NCBI GenBank assembly: GCA_035570275.1
Contig: DATMNI010000340.1
Span: 1-16,660, forward strand
Source of the DNA: DATMNI01 sp035570275
Lineage (GTDB): Bacteria; Acidobacteriota; Terriglobia; Bryobacterales; Bryobacteraceae
Direction of reading: 5' to 3'
Length of the DNA: 16,660 nucleotides
Shown here: in pieces, positions 6,566-14,957 of the stretch
Layout: each line of letters begins with the position of its first letter
Position numbering within the stretch: the stretch's first letter is position 1
The notes under the pieces: model-generated
What the model saw: only the letters and a program-made list of their open reading frames with translations
Database searches by the model: none
What the model was told of the DNA's origin: nothing
Program-made: the position numbers and the translations under genes

Positions 6566-8254
6566 ATGATCCGCAGCCAAATGAAGTGCATTGCCGCTCT
6601 GGTACTTTCCTGTTCGCCTCTGTTGGCCCAGCCCGGGATCGGGCGCGACTATGGCCGGTCCATGACCATCTCACAACAGGGAATCGCAGCCACCAGTCAG
6701 ATCCTGGCTTCGCAGGCAGGCGCACAAATGCTGGCGCGGGGCGGTTCGGCGGCGGATGCGGCCATCGCAGCCAATGCCGTGCTGGGCGTGGTTGAGCCGA
6801 TGATGAACGGCATCGGCGGCGACTGCTTTGCCCTCTATTGGGACGCCAAGGCCGGCAAGCTCACAGGCTTGAACGCTTCGGGTCCTGCGCCGCACGGTCT
6901 TTCGCCGGCACTGCTGGCGAGCCTCGGCGTGAAGGCCATGCCGAGCTCGGGAATCCACAGCGTCACGGTGCCGGGCGCAGTGGAAGGGTGGGCTAAAATG
7001 CACCAGCGTTTCGGCAAATTGCCTTGGAAAGACCTGTTCCAGCCCGCCATCGCCTATGCCGAGCGAGGTTTTCCCGTCACCGAAGTCATTCACGAGGCGT
7101 GGTCGTCGGCAGCCACCGTAACGAAACTGAAGGCAGACGCAGAATCGGCGCGAGTGTTCCTGCCGGGCGGCCGCGCGCCGATGGAGGGCGAGCTTTTCCG
7201 GAATCCGGATCTGGCGCACGCGCTGCGGCTGCTGGCGGAGAAAGGGCGCGACGCGTTCTACAAGGGCGATGTGGGCGCGGCTCTTCTGCAGACGTCCGAG
7301 CGCCTCCAGGGAACGATGACCGCCGATGACCTCGCCTCGTATTCGGCGGAGTGGGTAGAGCCGATTTCGATCGACTACCGCGGATGGCGAGTCTACGAGT
7401 TGCCCCCCAACGGGCAAGGTATGGCGGCGCTCGAAATGCTGAACCTCATGGAGACGGGGGCGCCGTCGCCGCTGGGCGCATTCTCCGCCGCCGAAATGCA
7501 CAAGCGCATGGAAGCCATGAAGCTGGCGTACTCCGATCTGCGCCGCTACGACGCCGATCCGCGCACGTACGATGTGCCGGTGGCGGCGCTGCTCTCGAAG
7601 GATTATGCACGGAAGCGCGCGGCCCTGATCGATCCGGCGAAAGCCAACTGCGCGGTGCCGGCAGGGCAGCCGGTGGGCAGCGATACCACCTACCTGACCG
7701 TGGTGGACAAGGACGGCAATATGGCGAGCTGGATTCAGAGCCTGTCCGGCGGCTTCGGGTCTGGAGTGACGGTGGCGGGGATGGGATTCGAGTTGCAGAA
7801 CCGCGCCGCGGGCTTCAGTCTCGATCCCAATAGTCCGAATGTGCTGGCCGGCGGCAAGCGGCCGTTCCACACCATCATTCCGGCCTTCATGGAGCGCGGT
7901 GACCGGCACATCGGATTCGGCATCATGGGCGGCCCCAATCAACCGCTGGCGCATGCCCAGTTCGTCTCCAACATGGTCGATTACGGCATGAACCTGCAGA
8001 TGGCCCTGGAATCGCCCCGCTTTACCAAACGGACGGCAAGCGGGTGCGATGTTTCGATCGAATCGCGGGTTCCCTTGAGCACCATCGAGCAGCTTTCCGA
8101 GTTGGGGCACCAGATTGCCATCCGCCGGCCCTACACGCAGGAGATGGGCCGCGGGCAGGCGATTCTGCACGACTCCAAAACGGGCACCAATTACGCGGCA
8201 TCCGACCCGCGCGCCGATGGAGCCGCGGTGCCCGAGCCGATTGCCCTGAAGTGA
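6566..8254 (+). CDS. ggt: Gamma-glutamyltransferase family hydrolase, YwrD-like, exported
   Basis: A 562-residue Ntn-hydrolase proenzyme. Residues 1-22 form a signal peptide (hydrophobic AALVLSCSPLLA), so it acts in the periplasm or outside; Cys16 is only a poor lipobox. The large subunit shows ARGGSAADAAIAANAVLGVVEP and GGDCFALYW. Autocleavage is expected before Thr374 in GSDTTYLTVVDKDGN, which becomes the N-terminal nucleophile of the small subunit. Classical enzymes have TTH here; TTY, together with GGKRPFHTIIP in place of the PLSSMSPT oxyanion loop and a GFELQNRAAGF stretch, resembles the YwrD-like branch. The family cleaves gamma-glutamyl bonds (glutathione and related peptides), but members of this branch may act on other amides. 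GGAG (6550-6553) lies 12 bases before the ATG. The neighbours give no pathway hint. Length is normal and no residue loss is seen. Confidence 0.9.
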   Translation: MIRSQMKCIAALVLSCSPLLAQPGIGRDYGRSMTISQQGIAATSQILASQAGAQMLARGGSAADAAIAANAVLGVVEPMMNGIGGDCFALYWDAKAGKLTGLNASGPAPHGLSPALLASLGVKAMPSSGIHSVTVPGAVEGWAKMHQRFGKLPWKDLFQPAIAYAERGFPVTEVIHEAWSSAATVTKLKADAESARVFLPGGRAPMEGELFRNPDLAHALRLLAEKGRDAFYKGDVGAALLQTSERLQGTMTADDLASYSAEWVEPISIDYRGWRVYELPPNGQGMAALEMLNLMETGAPSPLGAFSAAEMHKRMEAMKLAYSDLRRYDADPRTYDVPVAALLSKDYARKRAALIDPAKANCAVPAGQPVGSDTTYLTVVDKDGNMASWIQSLSGGFGSGVTVAGMGFELQNRAAGFSLDPNSPNVLAGGKRPFHTIIPAFMERGDRHIGFGIMGGPNQPLAHAQFVSNMVDYGMNLQMALESPRFTKRTASGCDVSIESRVPLSTIEQLSELGHQIAIRRPYTQEMGRGQAILHDSKTGTNYAASDPRADGAAVPEPIALK

Positions 8255-8263
8255 CGGGTGTTT

Positions 8264-8355
8264 TGGCCGCCCGGTGGGACAGACCATCGCCTTCCGTGGT
8301 CTGTCTTGGTGGCCGCCCGGTGGGACAGACCATCGCCTTTTGTGGTCTGTCTTGC
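8264..8355. repeat. Two tandem 46-base hairpin units
   Basis: Unit 1 (8264-8309) and unit 2 (8310-8355) differ at three of 46 positions. Each contains a perfect 9-bp stem GACAGACCA / TGGTCTGTC around a 10-base loop (stems 8278-8286/8297-8305 and 8324-8332/8343-8351). A third unit starts (TGGCCCGC at 8356) and breaks off. The array begins ten bases after the transferase stop, so it may stabilise or end that transcript. It resembles REP/BIME-type palindromic repeats. No T-run follows. Confidence 0.85.
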
Positions 8356-8364
8356 TGGCCCGCA

Positions 8365-8376
8365 GGCGGATCCGCC
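8365..8376. repeat. 12-base perfect palindrome GGCGGATCCGCC
   Basis: A self-complementary 12-mer directly after the hairpin repeats. Its half GGCGGAT also forms the arm of the hairpin at 4263-4281. It may be a restriction-like or repeat remnant; no function can be assigned. Confidence 0.5.
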
Positions 8377-8433
8377 GGTCCGCCCCGCCCTCGACCACGC
8401 CTTGATGAACACGGATTGATTCCTGATCCTTTC

Positions 8434-8464
8434 TTTACGACTTCCTTACGCCCCTGCTCATATC
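8434..8464 (+). promoter_or_regulatory. Candidate kdp promoter with KdpE-like direct repeat
   Basis: TTTACG (8434-8439), five bases, CTTACG (8445-8450), then CCCC form an 11-base-period direct repeat. It matches the layout of the Escherichia coli KdpE site (TTTATA-N5-TTTACA) at four of six positions in each half. A -10-like CATATC (8459-8464) lies eight bases further on, as expected when an OmpR/PhoB-type activator replaces the -35. Transcription would start near 8471, just before the ribosome site of the first gene. Confidence 0.45.
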
Positions 8465-8484
8465 CTGTGATCAGGGTGACCAAG

Positions 8485-8934
8485 ATGAACACTCGCGGCG
8501 AGCTTCTGATCGATCCGGGAACTCTCGTCCCGGAAACTGCGGTAGAAGAAATGGAAGTGGTGGTGCCATATACCGAATGGGCCATCACGGACGCGCTGCT
8601 GAAACGCGCGGCGGCGTTGACCGCCGGTTTGAACGTACGGCTGACGCTGGTTGCCGTCCACACCATTCCGTATCCTGCGGATTTCCCGGGCCCCGCGTCG
8701 GTGCATGCGCACCTGGTGGAGCAACTCCAGAATCTTGCCGGCCGGTGTACGCTGCCGGTGCAAGCCCAGGTGGTGATGGCGCGCAGCCGCGAGGAGGGTT
8801 TCCGCTACATTCTGCGGCCCGATTCCATGGTGCTGCTGGGGACGCGCAAGCGCCTTTGGCCCACTTCGGAAGAACGCCTGGCCAAAATGTTCGTCGCCGA
8901 TGGGCACAAGGTAGCGCTGGTACATGTAGCGTAA
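8485..8934 (+). CDS. USP-like small protein at the head of the kdp operon
   Basis: A 149-residue soluble protein. From residue 23 it reads MEVVVPYTEWAITDALLKRA, followed by NVRLTLVAVHTIPYP, which looks like the first strand, helix and second strand of a universal stress protein fold. Near the end, DSMVLLGTRKRLW and HKVALVHV match the last strands. The usual USP ATP loop G-x2-G-x9-G-S/T is not recognisable, so nucleotide binding is doubtful. AGGGTG (8473-8478) precedes the ATG at good spacing; GTG at 8476 is a less likely start. It lies 11 bases before the small peptide gene and points into kdpFABC, so it is very likely co-transcribed. Because USP domains also occur in KdpD, a role in potassium sensing or in controlling the pump is a fair guess, but only a guess. 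Confidence 0.75.
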   Translation: MNTRGELLIDPGTLVPETAVEEMEVVVPYTEWAITDALLKRAAALTAGLNVRLTLVAVHTIPYPADFPGPASVHAHLVEQLQNLAGRCTLPVQAQVVMARSREEGFRYILRPDSMVLLGTRKRLWPTSEERLAKMFVADGHKVALVHVA

Positions 8935-8945
8935 AGTGGATAACT

Positions 8946-9029
8946 ATGCTTGATCTTCTTATGGTCTCTATCGCGGTTCTGTTTTTCCTGGTGAGCTGGG
9001 CATACGTGAAAGGGTGCGACAGATTATGA
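8946..9029 (+). CDS. 27-residue membrane peptide preceding kdpF
   Basis: A tiny gene encoding one hydrophobic helix (MVSIAVLFFLVSWAYV) ending in KGCDRL. Similar peptides of about this size with an AY-x-(K/R)GC(D/E)-type tail are often seen just before kdpF in Kdp operons and are usually left unannotated. GTGGAT (8935-8940) lies five bases before the ATG, and the stop overlaps the kdpF start (ATGA), indicating translational coupling. It sits in the inner membrane, perhaps with the Kdp complex or as a coupling or regulatory peptide. No biochemical function is known to me. Confidence 0.75.
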   Translation: MLDLLMVSIAVLFFLVSWAYVKGCDRL

Positions 9030-9115
9030 ATGCGGAATACGCGATTGCTTTGTTGGTTGCGGTGGGCCTCGCCGTATATCTCTTCTACGCGCTGCTGCGG
9101 CCGGAGCGTTTCTGA
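9026..9115 (+). CDS. kdpF: Potassium-transporting ATPase KdpF subunit
   Basis: A 29-residue single-helix peptide, AIALLVAVGLAVYLFYALL followed by the diagnostic RPERF C-terminus of KdpF. KdpF is a small lipid-like subunit that stabilises the KdpABC complex in the inner membrane. Its ATG overlaps the stop of the preceding peptide by ATGA; the ribosome site (GGGTG at 9012-9016) is modest, fitting coupled translation. kdpA follows 51 bases downstream after a short repeat element. Confidence 0.92.
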   Translation: MNAEYAIALLVAVGLAVYLFYALLRPERF

Positions 9116-9119
9116 ATCA

Positions 9120-9153
9120 GAGCCGCGACTTGTCGCTCGACCGTCAGGGAGCG
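9120..9153. repeat. Dispersed repeat, copy 1 (before kdpA)
   Basis: GAGCCGCGAC, then a 12-base insert, then CGTCAGGGAGCG. The two outer blocks recur contiguously at 13059-13080 before kdpC. It fills the kdpF-kdpA gap, and its AGGGAG lies at the position of a ribosome site for kdpA. Confidence 0.75.
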
Positions 9154-9166
9154 GTTGGACAATAAT

Positions 9167-10909
9167 ATGACTGCATCGGGAATTTTTCAAATTGGCCTCT
9201 ATTTCCTCGTAATCGTCGCCATCACGAAGCCCATGGGCGCCTACATGGCGCGGGTTTTCTCGGGCGAGCGCACTTTCCTGCACCGGATTTTCCGGCCGCT
9301 CGAAGTGGCCGTCTACAAGATCTGCGGCATCGATGAAGCCGGCGAGCAGCACTGGACCCGGTATGCCGGCTCGCTGCTGCTTTTCAGCCTAGTCAGCCTG
9401 CTGTTCACCTACCTGCTGTTGCGCTTCCAGCAGTGGTTCCCGTGGAACCCGCAGGGGCTGCCCAACGTAGGCCCCGACCTTTCGTTCAATACGGCGGTCA
9501 GCTTCACCACCAACACCAACTGGCAGTCGTACACGCCCGAAACCACCATGAGCTACCTCACGGAGATGGCGGCTCTGGCCACGCACAACTTCTTCTCGGC
9601 GGCGGTGGGCATGGCGGTGGCGATCGCGTTTGTGCGGGGTTTCGCGCGCCACTCGGTCAAGACTCTGGGCAGTTTCTGGGTGGACATGACGCGCGCGGTA
9701 GTTTACGTGCTGTTGCCGCTCTCCATCGTGGGCGCGCTGCTGCTCTGCTCGCAAGGCGTGATCCAGAATTTCGATTCCTACACCAAGGCCACCACGCTGG
9801 AAGGCGCGGTGCAAACCATTCCGCAGGGCCCCGTGGCGTCGCAGGAAGCCATCAAGATGATCGGCACCAACGGCGGCGGCTTCTTCAACGCCAACTCGGC
9901 CCACCCTTTTGAGAATCCCACGCCGCTTTCCAACTTCATCCAGATGGTGATGATTTTCATGATCCCGGCGGGCCTCACCTATACCTTCGGCAAAATGGTG
10001 CGGGACACGCGCCAGGGCTGGGCTATCTTCGCCGCCATGTCGGTGCTGTTTCTGGCCGGCGTCTTCGTGGTCTATGGATCGGAGGCGGCGGGCAACCCGA
10101 TCCTGGCCAAGCTTGGCGTGCCCGGCGCCAACTACGAAGGGAAAGAGGTGCGCTTCGGCATCGCCAACTCGGCGCTGTTCACGGTGGTCACTACCGACGC
10201 CAGTTGCGGGGCGGTCAACAACGCGCACGACAGCCTCACGCCGCTGGGCGGCCTGGTTCCGCTGGTCAATATCGAATTGGGTGAAGTGATCTTCGGCGGC
10301 GTAGGCTCGGGGTTATATGGCGTTCTGATTTTCGCCATTCTCGCGGTCTTCATCGCCGGGCTGATGGTGGGCCGCACGCCGGAGTATCTCGGCAAGAAAA
10401 TCGAGCAGAAGGAAGTCAAAATGATGATGCTGGCGTGCCTGGTGCTGGCGTTTACCATTCTGGGTTTCGCGGCGACAGGTTCGGTTGCGCAATTCGCCAA
10501 GAACAGTTGGATCAACTCTCCAGGAGCGGTTACGGCGGACCTGAGCAACACCGGCCCGCACGGCCTTTCGGAAATCCTCTACGCCTACACCAGCGCCGTG
10601 GGCAATAACGGCAGCGCCTTCGCGGGCTTTCCATCGTCGCCAACGCCGTACACTAACATCACTCTCGGCGTCGCCATGCTGTTCGGCCGTTTTCTGATGC
10701 TGATTCCGCTGCTGGCGGCGGCCGGCAGCCTGGCGCAGAAAAAGCTGGTGCCGGTCTCAGCCGGCACATTTCCCACGCATGGGCCTTTGTTCGTCGGCCT
10801 GCTGGTGGGAGTGATTGTGATCGTCGGGGCGTTGACTTTCTTCCCGGCGCTTTCGCTGGGTCCCATCGTCGAGCACTTCCTGATGATGCAGGGCAAGCTC
10901 TGGAGCTAA
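9167..10909 (+). CDS. kdpA: Potassium-transporting ATPase KdpA, K+ channel-like subunit
   Basis: A 580-residue polytopic protein that binds and passes potassium, related to the Trk/Ktr channel fold. The four selectivity-filter loops are recognisable: NTNWQSY (116-122), GTNGGGFFNANSAHPFENP (from Gly233), DASCGAVNNAHDS (Ser346-Gly348) and NNGSAFAGF (from 480). About ten hydrophobic segments span the length. The ATG at 9167 is preferred over TTG at 9155 because MTASGIFQIGLYF matches family starts. The strong AGGGAG (9145-9150) fits the TTG better, however, so four extra residues are possible. It follows kdpF and is seven bases before kdpB. The length is slightly above that of the E. coli protein and no defect is visible. 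Confidence 0.97.
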   Translation: MTASGIFQIGLYFLVIVAITKPMGAYMARVFSGERTFLHRIFRPLEVAVYKICGIDEAGEQHWTRYAGSLLLFSLVSLLFTYLLLRFQQWFPWNPQGLPNVGPDLSFNTAVSFTTNTNWQSYTPETTMSYLTEMAALATHNFFSAAVGMAVAIAFVRGFARHSVKTLGSFWVDMTRAVVYVLLPLSIVGALLLCSQGVIQNFDSYTKATTLEGAVQTIPQGPVASQEAIKMIGTNGGGFFNANSAHPFENPTPLSNFIQMVMIFMIPAGLTYTFGKMVRDTRQGWAIFAAMSVLFLAGVFVVYGSEAAGNPILAKLGVPGANYEGKEVRFGIANSALFTVVTTDASCGAVNNAHDSLTPLGGLVPLVNIELGEVIFGGVGSGLYGVLIFAILAVFIAGLMVGRTPEYLGKKIEQKEVKMMMLACLVLAFTILGFAATGSVAQFAKNSWINSPGAVTADLSNTGPHGLSEILYAYTSAVGNNGSAFAGFPSSPTPYTNITLGVAMLFGRFLMLIPLLAAAGSLAQKKLVPVSAGTFPTHGPLFVGLLVGVIVIVGALTFFPALSLGPIVEHFLMMQGKLWS

Positions 10910-10916
10910 GATTACA

Positions 10917-13052
<2,136 letters not shown>

Positions 13053-13058
13053 CATACC

Positions 13059-13080
13059 GAGCCGCGACCGTCAGGGAGCG
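13059..13080. repeat. Dispersed repeat, copy 2 (before kdpC)
   Basis: GAGCCGCGAC directly followed by CGTCAGGGAGCG, the uninterrupted form of the element at 9120-9153. It begins seven bases after the kdpB stop. The real ribosome site of kdpC (AAGGAG, 13097-13102) lies downstream of it. Confidence 0.8.
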
Positions 13081-13108
13081 GACGCCTGCGCCAAAAAAGG
13101 AGACATAC

Positions 13109-13678
13109 ATGAGACAACTACTGATTGCCATCAAAGCGACTCTGCTGCTGACGGTGTTGACGGGCCTGGCGTATCCACTTCTGGTCACCGGCCTGGCCAA
13201 GACGCTGTTCCACTCGCAAGCCGCCGGCAGCCTGATCCAGGCCAACGGCCACACGGTGGGTTCGGAGTTGATCGGCCAGCGATTCACCAGGCCCGAGTAT
13301 TTCCAGGGACGCCCTTCCGCCGCCGGTAACGACGGGTATGACGGCCTGTCCTCCGGCGGTTCGAACCTCGGTCCTACCAACCAGAAACTGGCCGACCGCG
13401 TGACTGGCGATCTGAAAAAGTTCCGGGCCGAGAACCCCACCTTCTCCGGCACGGTGCCGGCCGACCTGCTGACGGCTTCGGGCAGCGGACTCGATCCTCA
13501 CATCAGTCCGGCCGCCGCCGAAGCCCAGGTCGCCCGGGTAGCCGGGGCCCGCAGAATGACTGCGGAGGCAGTGCGCCAACTGGTCGAATTGCATACCGAG
13601 GGCCGGCAGTTGGGCATCCTGGGGGAACCGCGGGTCAATGTTTTGAAACTGAATCTGGCGCTCGATGGTGCCCGTTGA
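13109..13678 (+). CDS. kdpC: Potassium-transporting ATPase KdpC subunit
   Basis: A 189-residue periplasmic subunit anchored by one N-terminal membrane helix (about residues 7-29, AIKATLLLTVLTGLAYPLLV). Conserved blocks include QRFTRPEYFQGRPSAAG, SSGGSNLGPTN and DLLTASGSGLDPHISPAAA. KdpC links KdpA with KdpB and raises the ATP or potassium affinity of the complex. A perfect AAGGAG at 13097-13102, six bases before the ATG, is the strongest ribosome site in the operon. That may compensate for the repeat element that separates it from kdpB. The length matches the family norm. Confidence 0.96.
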   Translation: MRQLLIAIKATLLLTVLTGLAYPLLVTGLAKTLFHSQAAGSLIQANGHTVGSELIGQRFTRPEYFQGRPSAAGNDGYDGLSSGGSNLGPTNQKLADRVTGDLKKFRAENPTFSGTVPADLLTASGSGLDPHISPAAAEAQVARVAGARRMTAEAVRQLVELHTEGRQLGILGEPRVNVLKLNLALDGAR

Positions 13679-13699
13679 AAACGGATGCCGACGGAAAAC

Positions 13700-13760
13700 G
13701 GATGCCGGATGCTCGCTGCGCTCGGATGCCGGATGCTCGCTGCGCTCGGATGCCGGATGT
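13700..13760. repeat. 24-base tandem repeat, 2.5 copies
   Basis: A 24-base unit beginning GGATGCCGGATG and continuing CTCGCTGCGCTC occurs at 13700-13723 and 13724-13747 without mismatch. A half copy (GGATGCCGGATG) follows at 13748. It lies between kdpC and the first short KdpD gene. The unit itself contains a duplicated GGATGC/GGATG word. Confidence 0.9.
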
Positions 13761-13788
13761 CGGTGAACACCGCATCGGGCGCTTTCAC

Positions 13789-13816
13789 CGGCCACTGGCC
13801 ACCGGCCACCGGCCAC
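13789..13816. repeat. 7-base tandem repeat, 4 copies
   Basis: CGGCCAC, TGGCCAC, CGGCCAC, CGGCCAC in direct succession, ending 31 bases before the next start codon. GGCCAC arrays like this are prone to slippage; a change in copy number would alter the leader length of the downstream gene. Confidence 0.85.
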
Positions 13817-13847
13817 CATTTTCAATTGGCATCGTCTAAAATAGCCA

Positions 13848-14957
13848 TTGGTCGATCGCCGTCCCAGTCCCGATGAACTCCTGCGCCGGGTGCAAGCCGA
13901 GGAGCGCCGCGAACGGCGCGGGCGCCTCAAGGTTTTTTTGGGCTACGCCTCGCGTGTCGGCAAGTCTTTCCGGATGTTCGACGAGGGCCGCCGCCGCAAA
14001 GAGCGCGGCCAGGATGTGGTCATCGGCGCCATTCAGCGCGATGTCACGCCGGACGTGCGGGACATCGTTTCGCGTATCGAAGTGATCCCCAGCTTGGACG
14101 GCGCTATCAACCTGGTGGCCCTCTTCCGCCGCCACCCGGAAATCTGCCTGATCGACGAACTGGCGCACGACAACCCGCCCGGCTGCCGCAACCGCGAGCG
14201 CTGGCAGGACCTTCAGGAACTGCTCGACCGGGGCATTTCGGTAATCACCGCGGTCAACCTGCAGCACATTCGCGAGCACCAGGACGCGGTGGAGCGCATC
14301 ACCGGCAAACGCGCGGCCAACAGCGTTCCCGAGGAGTTTCTGCGCTCCGCCGACGAGATCGAAATCGTGGACGCGCCGCCCGATACGTTGCTGGATCGGA
14401 CCGGTAACAGCCGCATTCCGGACGCGCGCGCGCTGGCCGAATTGCGCGAATTGGCGTTGCTGCTGGCGGCCGACGTGGTGGACCGCCAGTTGCGGGTTTA
14501 TCTGGACTCGCACGGTGTCAGCGCGCGCTGGGGCGCGCAGGAGCGCATTCTGGTCTGCCTGACGCCGCGCAGCAATGCCGCCGAGATGCTGCGCAGCGGC
14601 TATCGCAACGCGCAGCGATTTCACGGCGCGCTGCTGGCGGCTTACATGCAACAGGACGATCTTCCCGCGGCCGACCGCAAGAGGCTGGACCAGCACCTGG
14701 CGCTGGCCCGCGAACTCGGGGCCGAGGTGCATAGCCTGGCAGGCGCCGATTTCGTGGATACCCTGCTGGAGTTCACCGCTCAACAGCGGGTCACTCAGGT
14801 CTTTCTGGGACACACGCACCGCGACCAGAGGTTTGCGTTTTTGCGGAGCCCTGTAGACCGCTTGATCGATGCGGCCGAGGATTTCGATCTGCGCATCTTC
14901 CCGAGCAGCCTCTCCAACGAGGAGTCGAACGAGGGGCCAGACGAGGGCGAGAAATGA
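13848..14957 (+). CDS. Short KdpD-like protein, divergent copy (KdpD N-domain + USP, no kinase)
   Basis: A 369-residue soluble protein. Residues 6-31 (PSPDELLRRVQAEE...RRGRLKVFLG) align with the beginning of KdpD. The Walker A loop GYASRVGKS (32-40) is kept. DELAHDNPPG (103-112) replaces DE(F/L)AH(T/S)N.PG. The HGRKET motif is replaced by unrelated sequence (IQRDVTPDV), and the YAPEKAERA.ENFF block is missing. A USP-like domain (QERILVCLT) fills about 240-350. The DUF4118 membrane part, GAF, HisKA and HATPase of full KdpD are absent. The start is TTG at 13848: an in-frame TAG at 13842-13844 forbids anything earlier. No ribosome site is seen, and a TAAAAT five bases before it could mean a leaderless message. 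Its stop overlaps the next gene by ATGA. It is probably a partner of the second copy. Confidence 0.85.
   Translation: MVDRRPSPDELLRRVQAEERRERRGRLKVFLGYASRVGKSFRMFDEGRRRKERGQDVVIGAIQRDVTPDVRDIVSRIEVIPSLDGAINLVALFRRHPEICLIDELAHDNPPGCRNRERWQDLQELLDRGISVITAVNLQHIREHQDAVERITGKRAANSVPEEFLRSADEIEIVDAPPDTLLDRTGNSRIPDARALAELRELALLLAADVVDRQLRVYLDSHGVSARWGAQERILVCLTPRSNAAEMLRSGYRNAQRFHGALLAAYMQQDDLPAADRKRLDQHLALARELGAEVHSLAGADFVDTLLEFTAQQRVTQVFLGHTHRDQRFAFLRSPVDRLIDAAEDFDLRIFPSSLSNEESNEGPDEGEK

Noticed and set aside
6671..8398. 575-codon open frame on the - strand opposite the transferase gene
   Set aside because: It is a shadow of a GC-rich gene in the antisense frame; composition is rich in Arg, His and Gly with no domain, while the + strand frame has clear family motifs.
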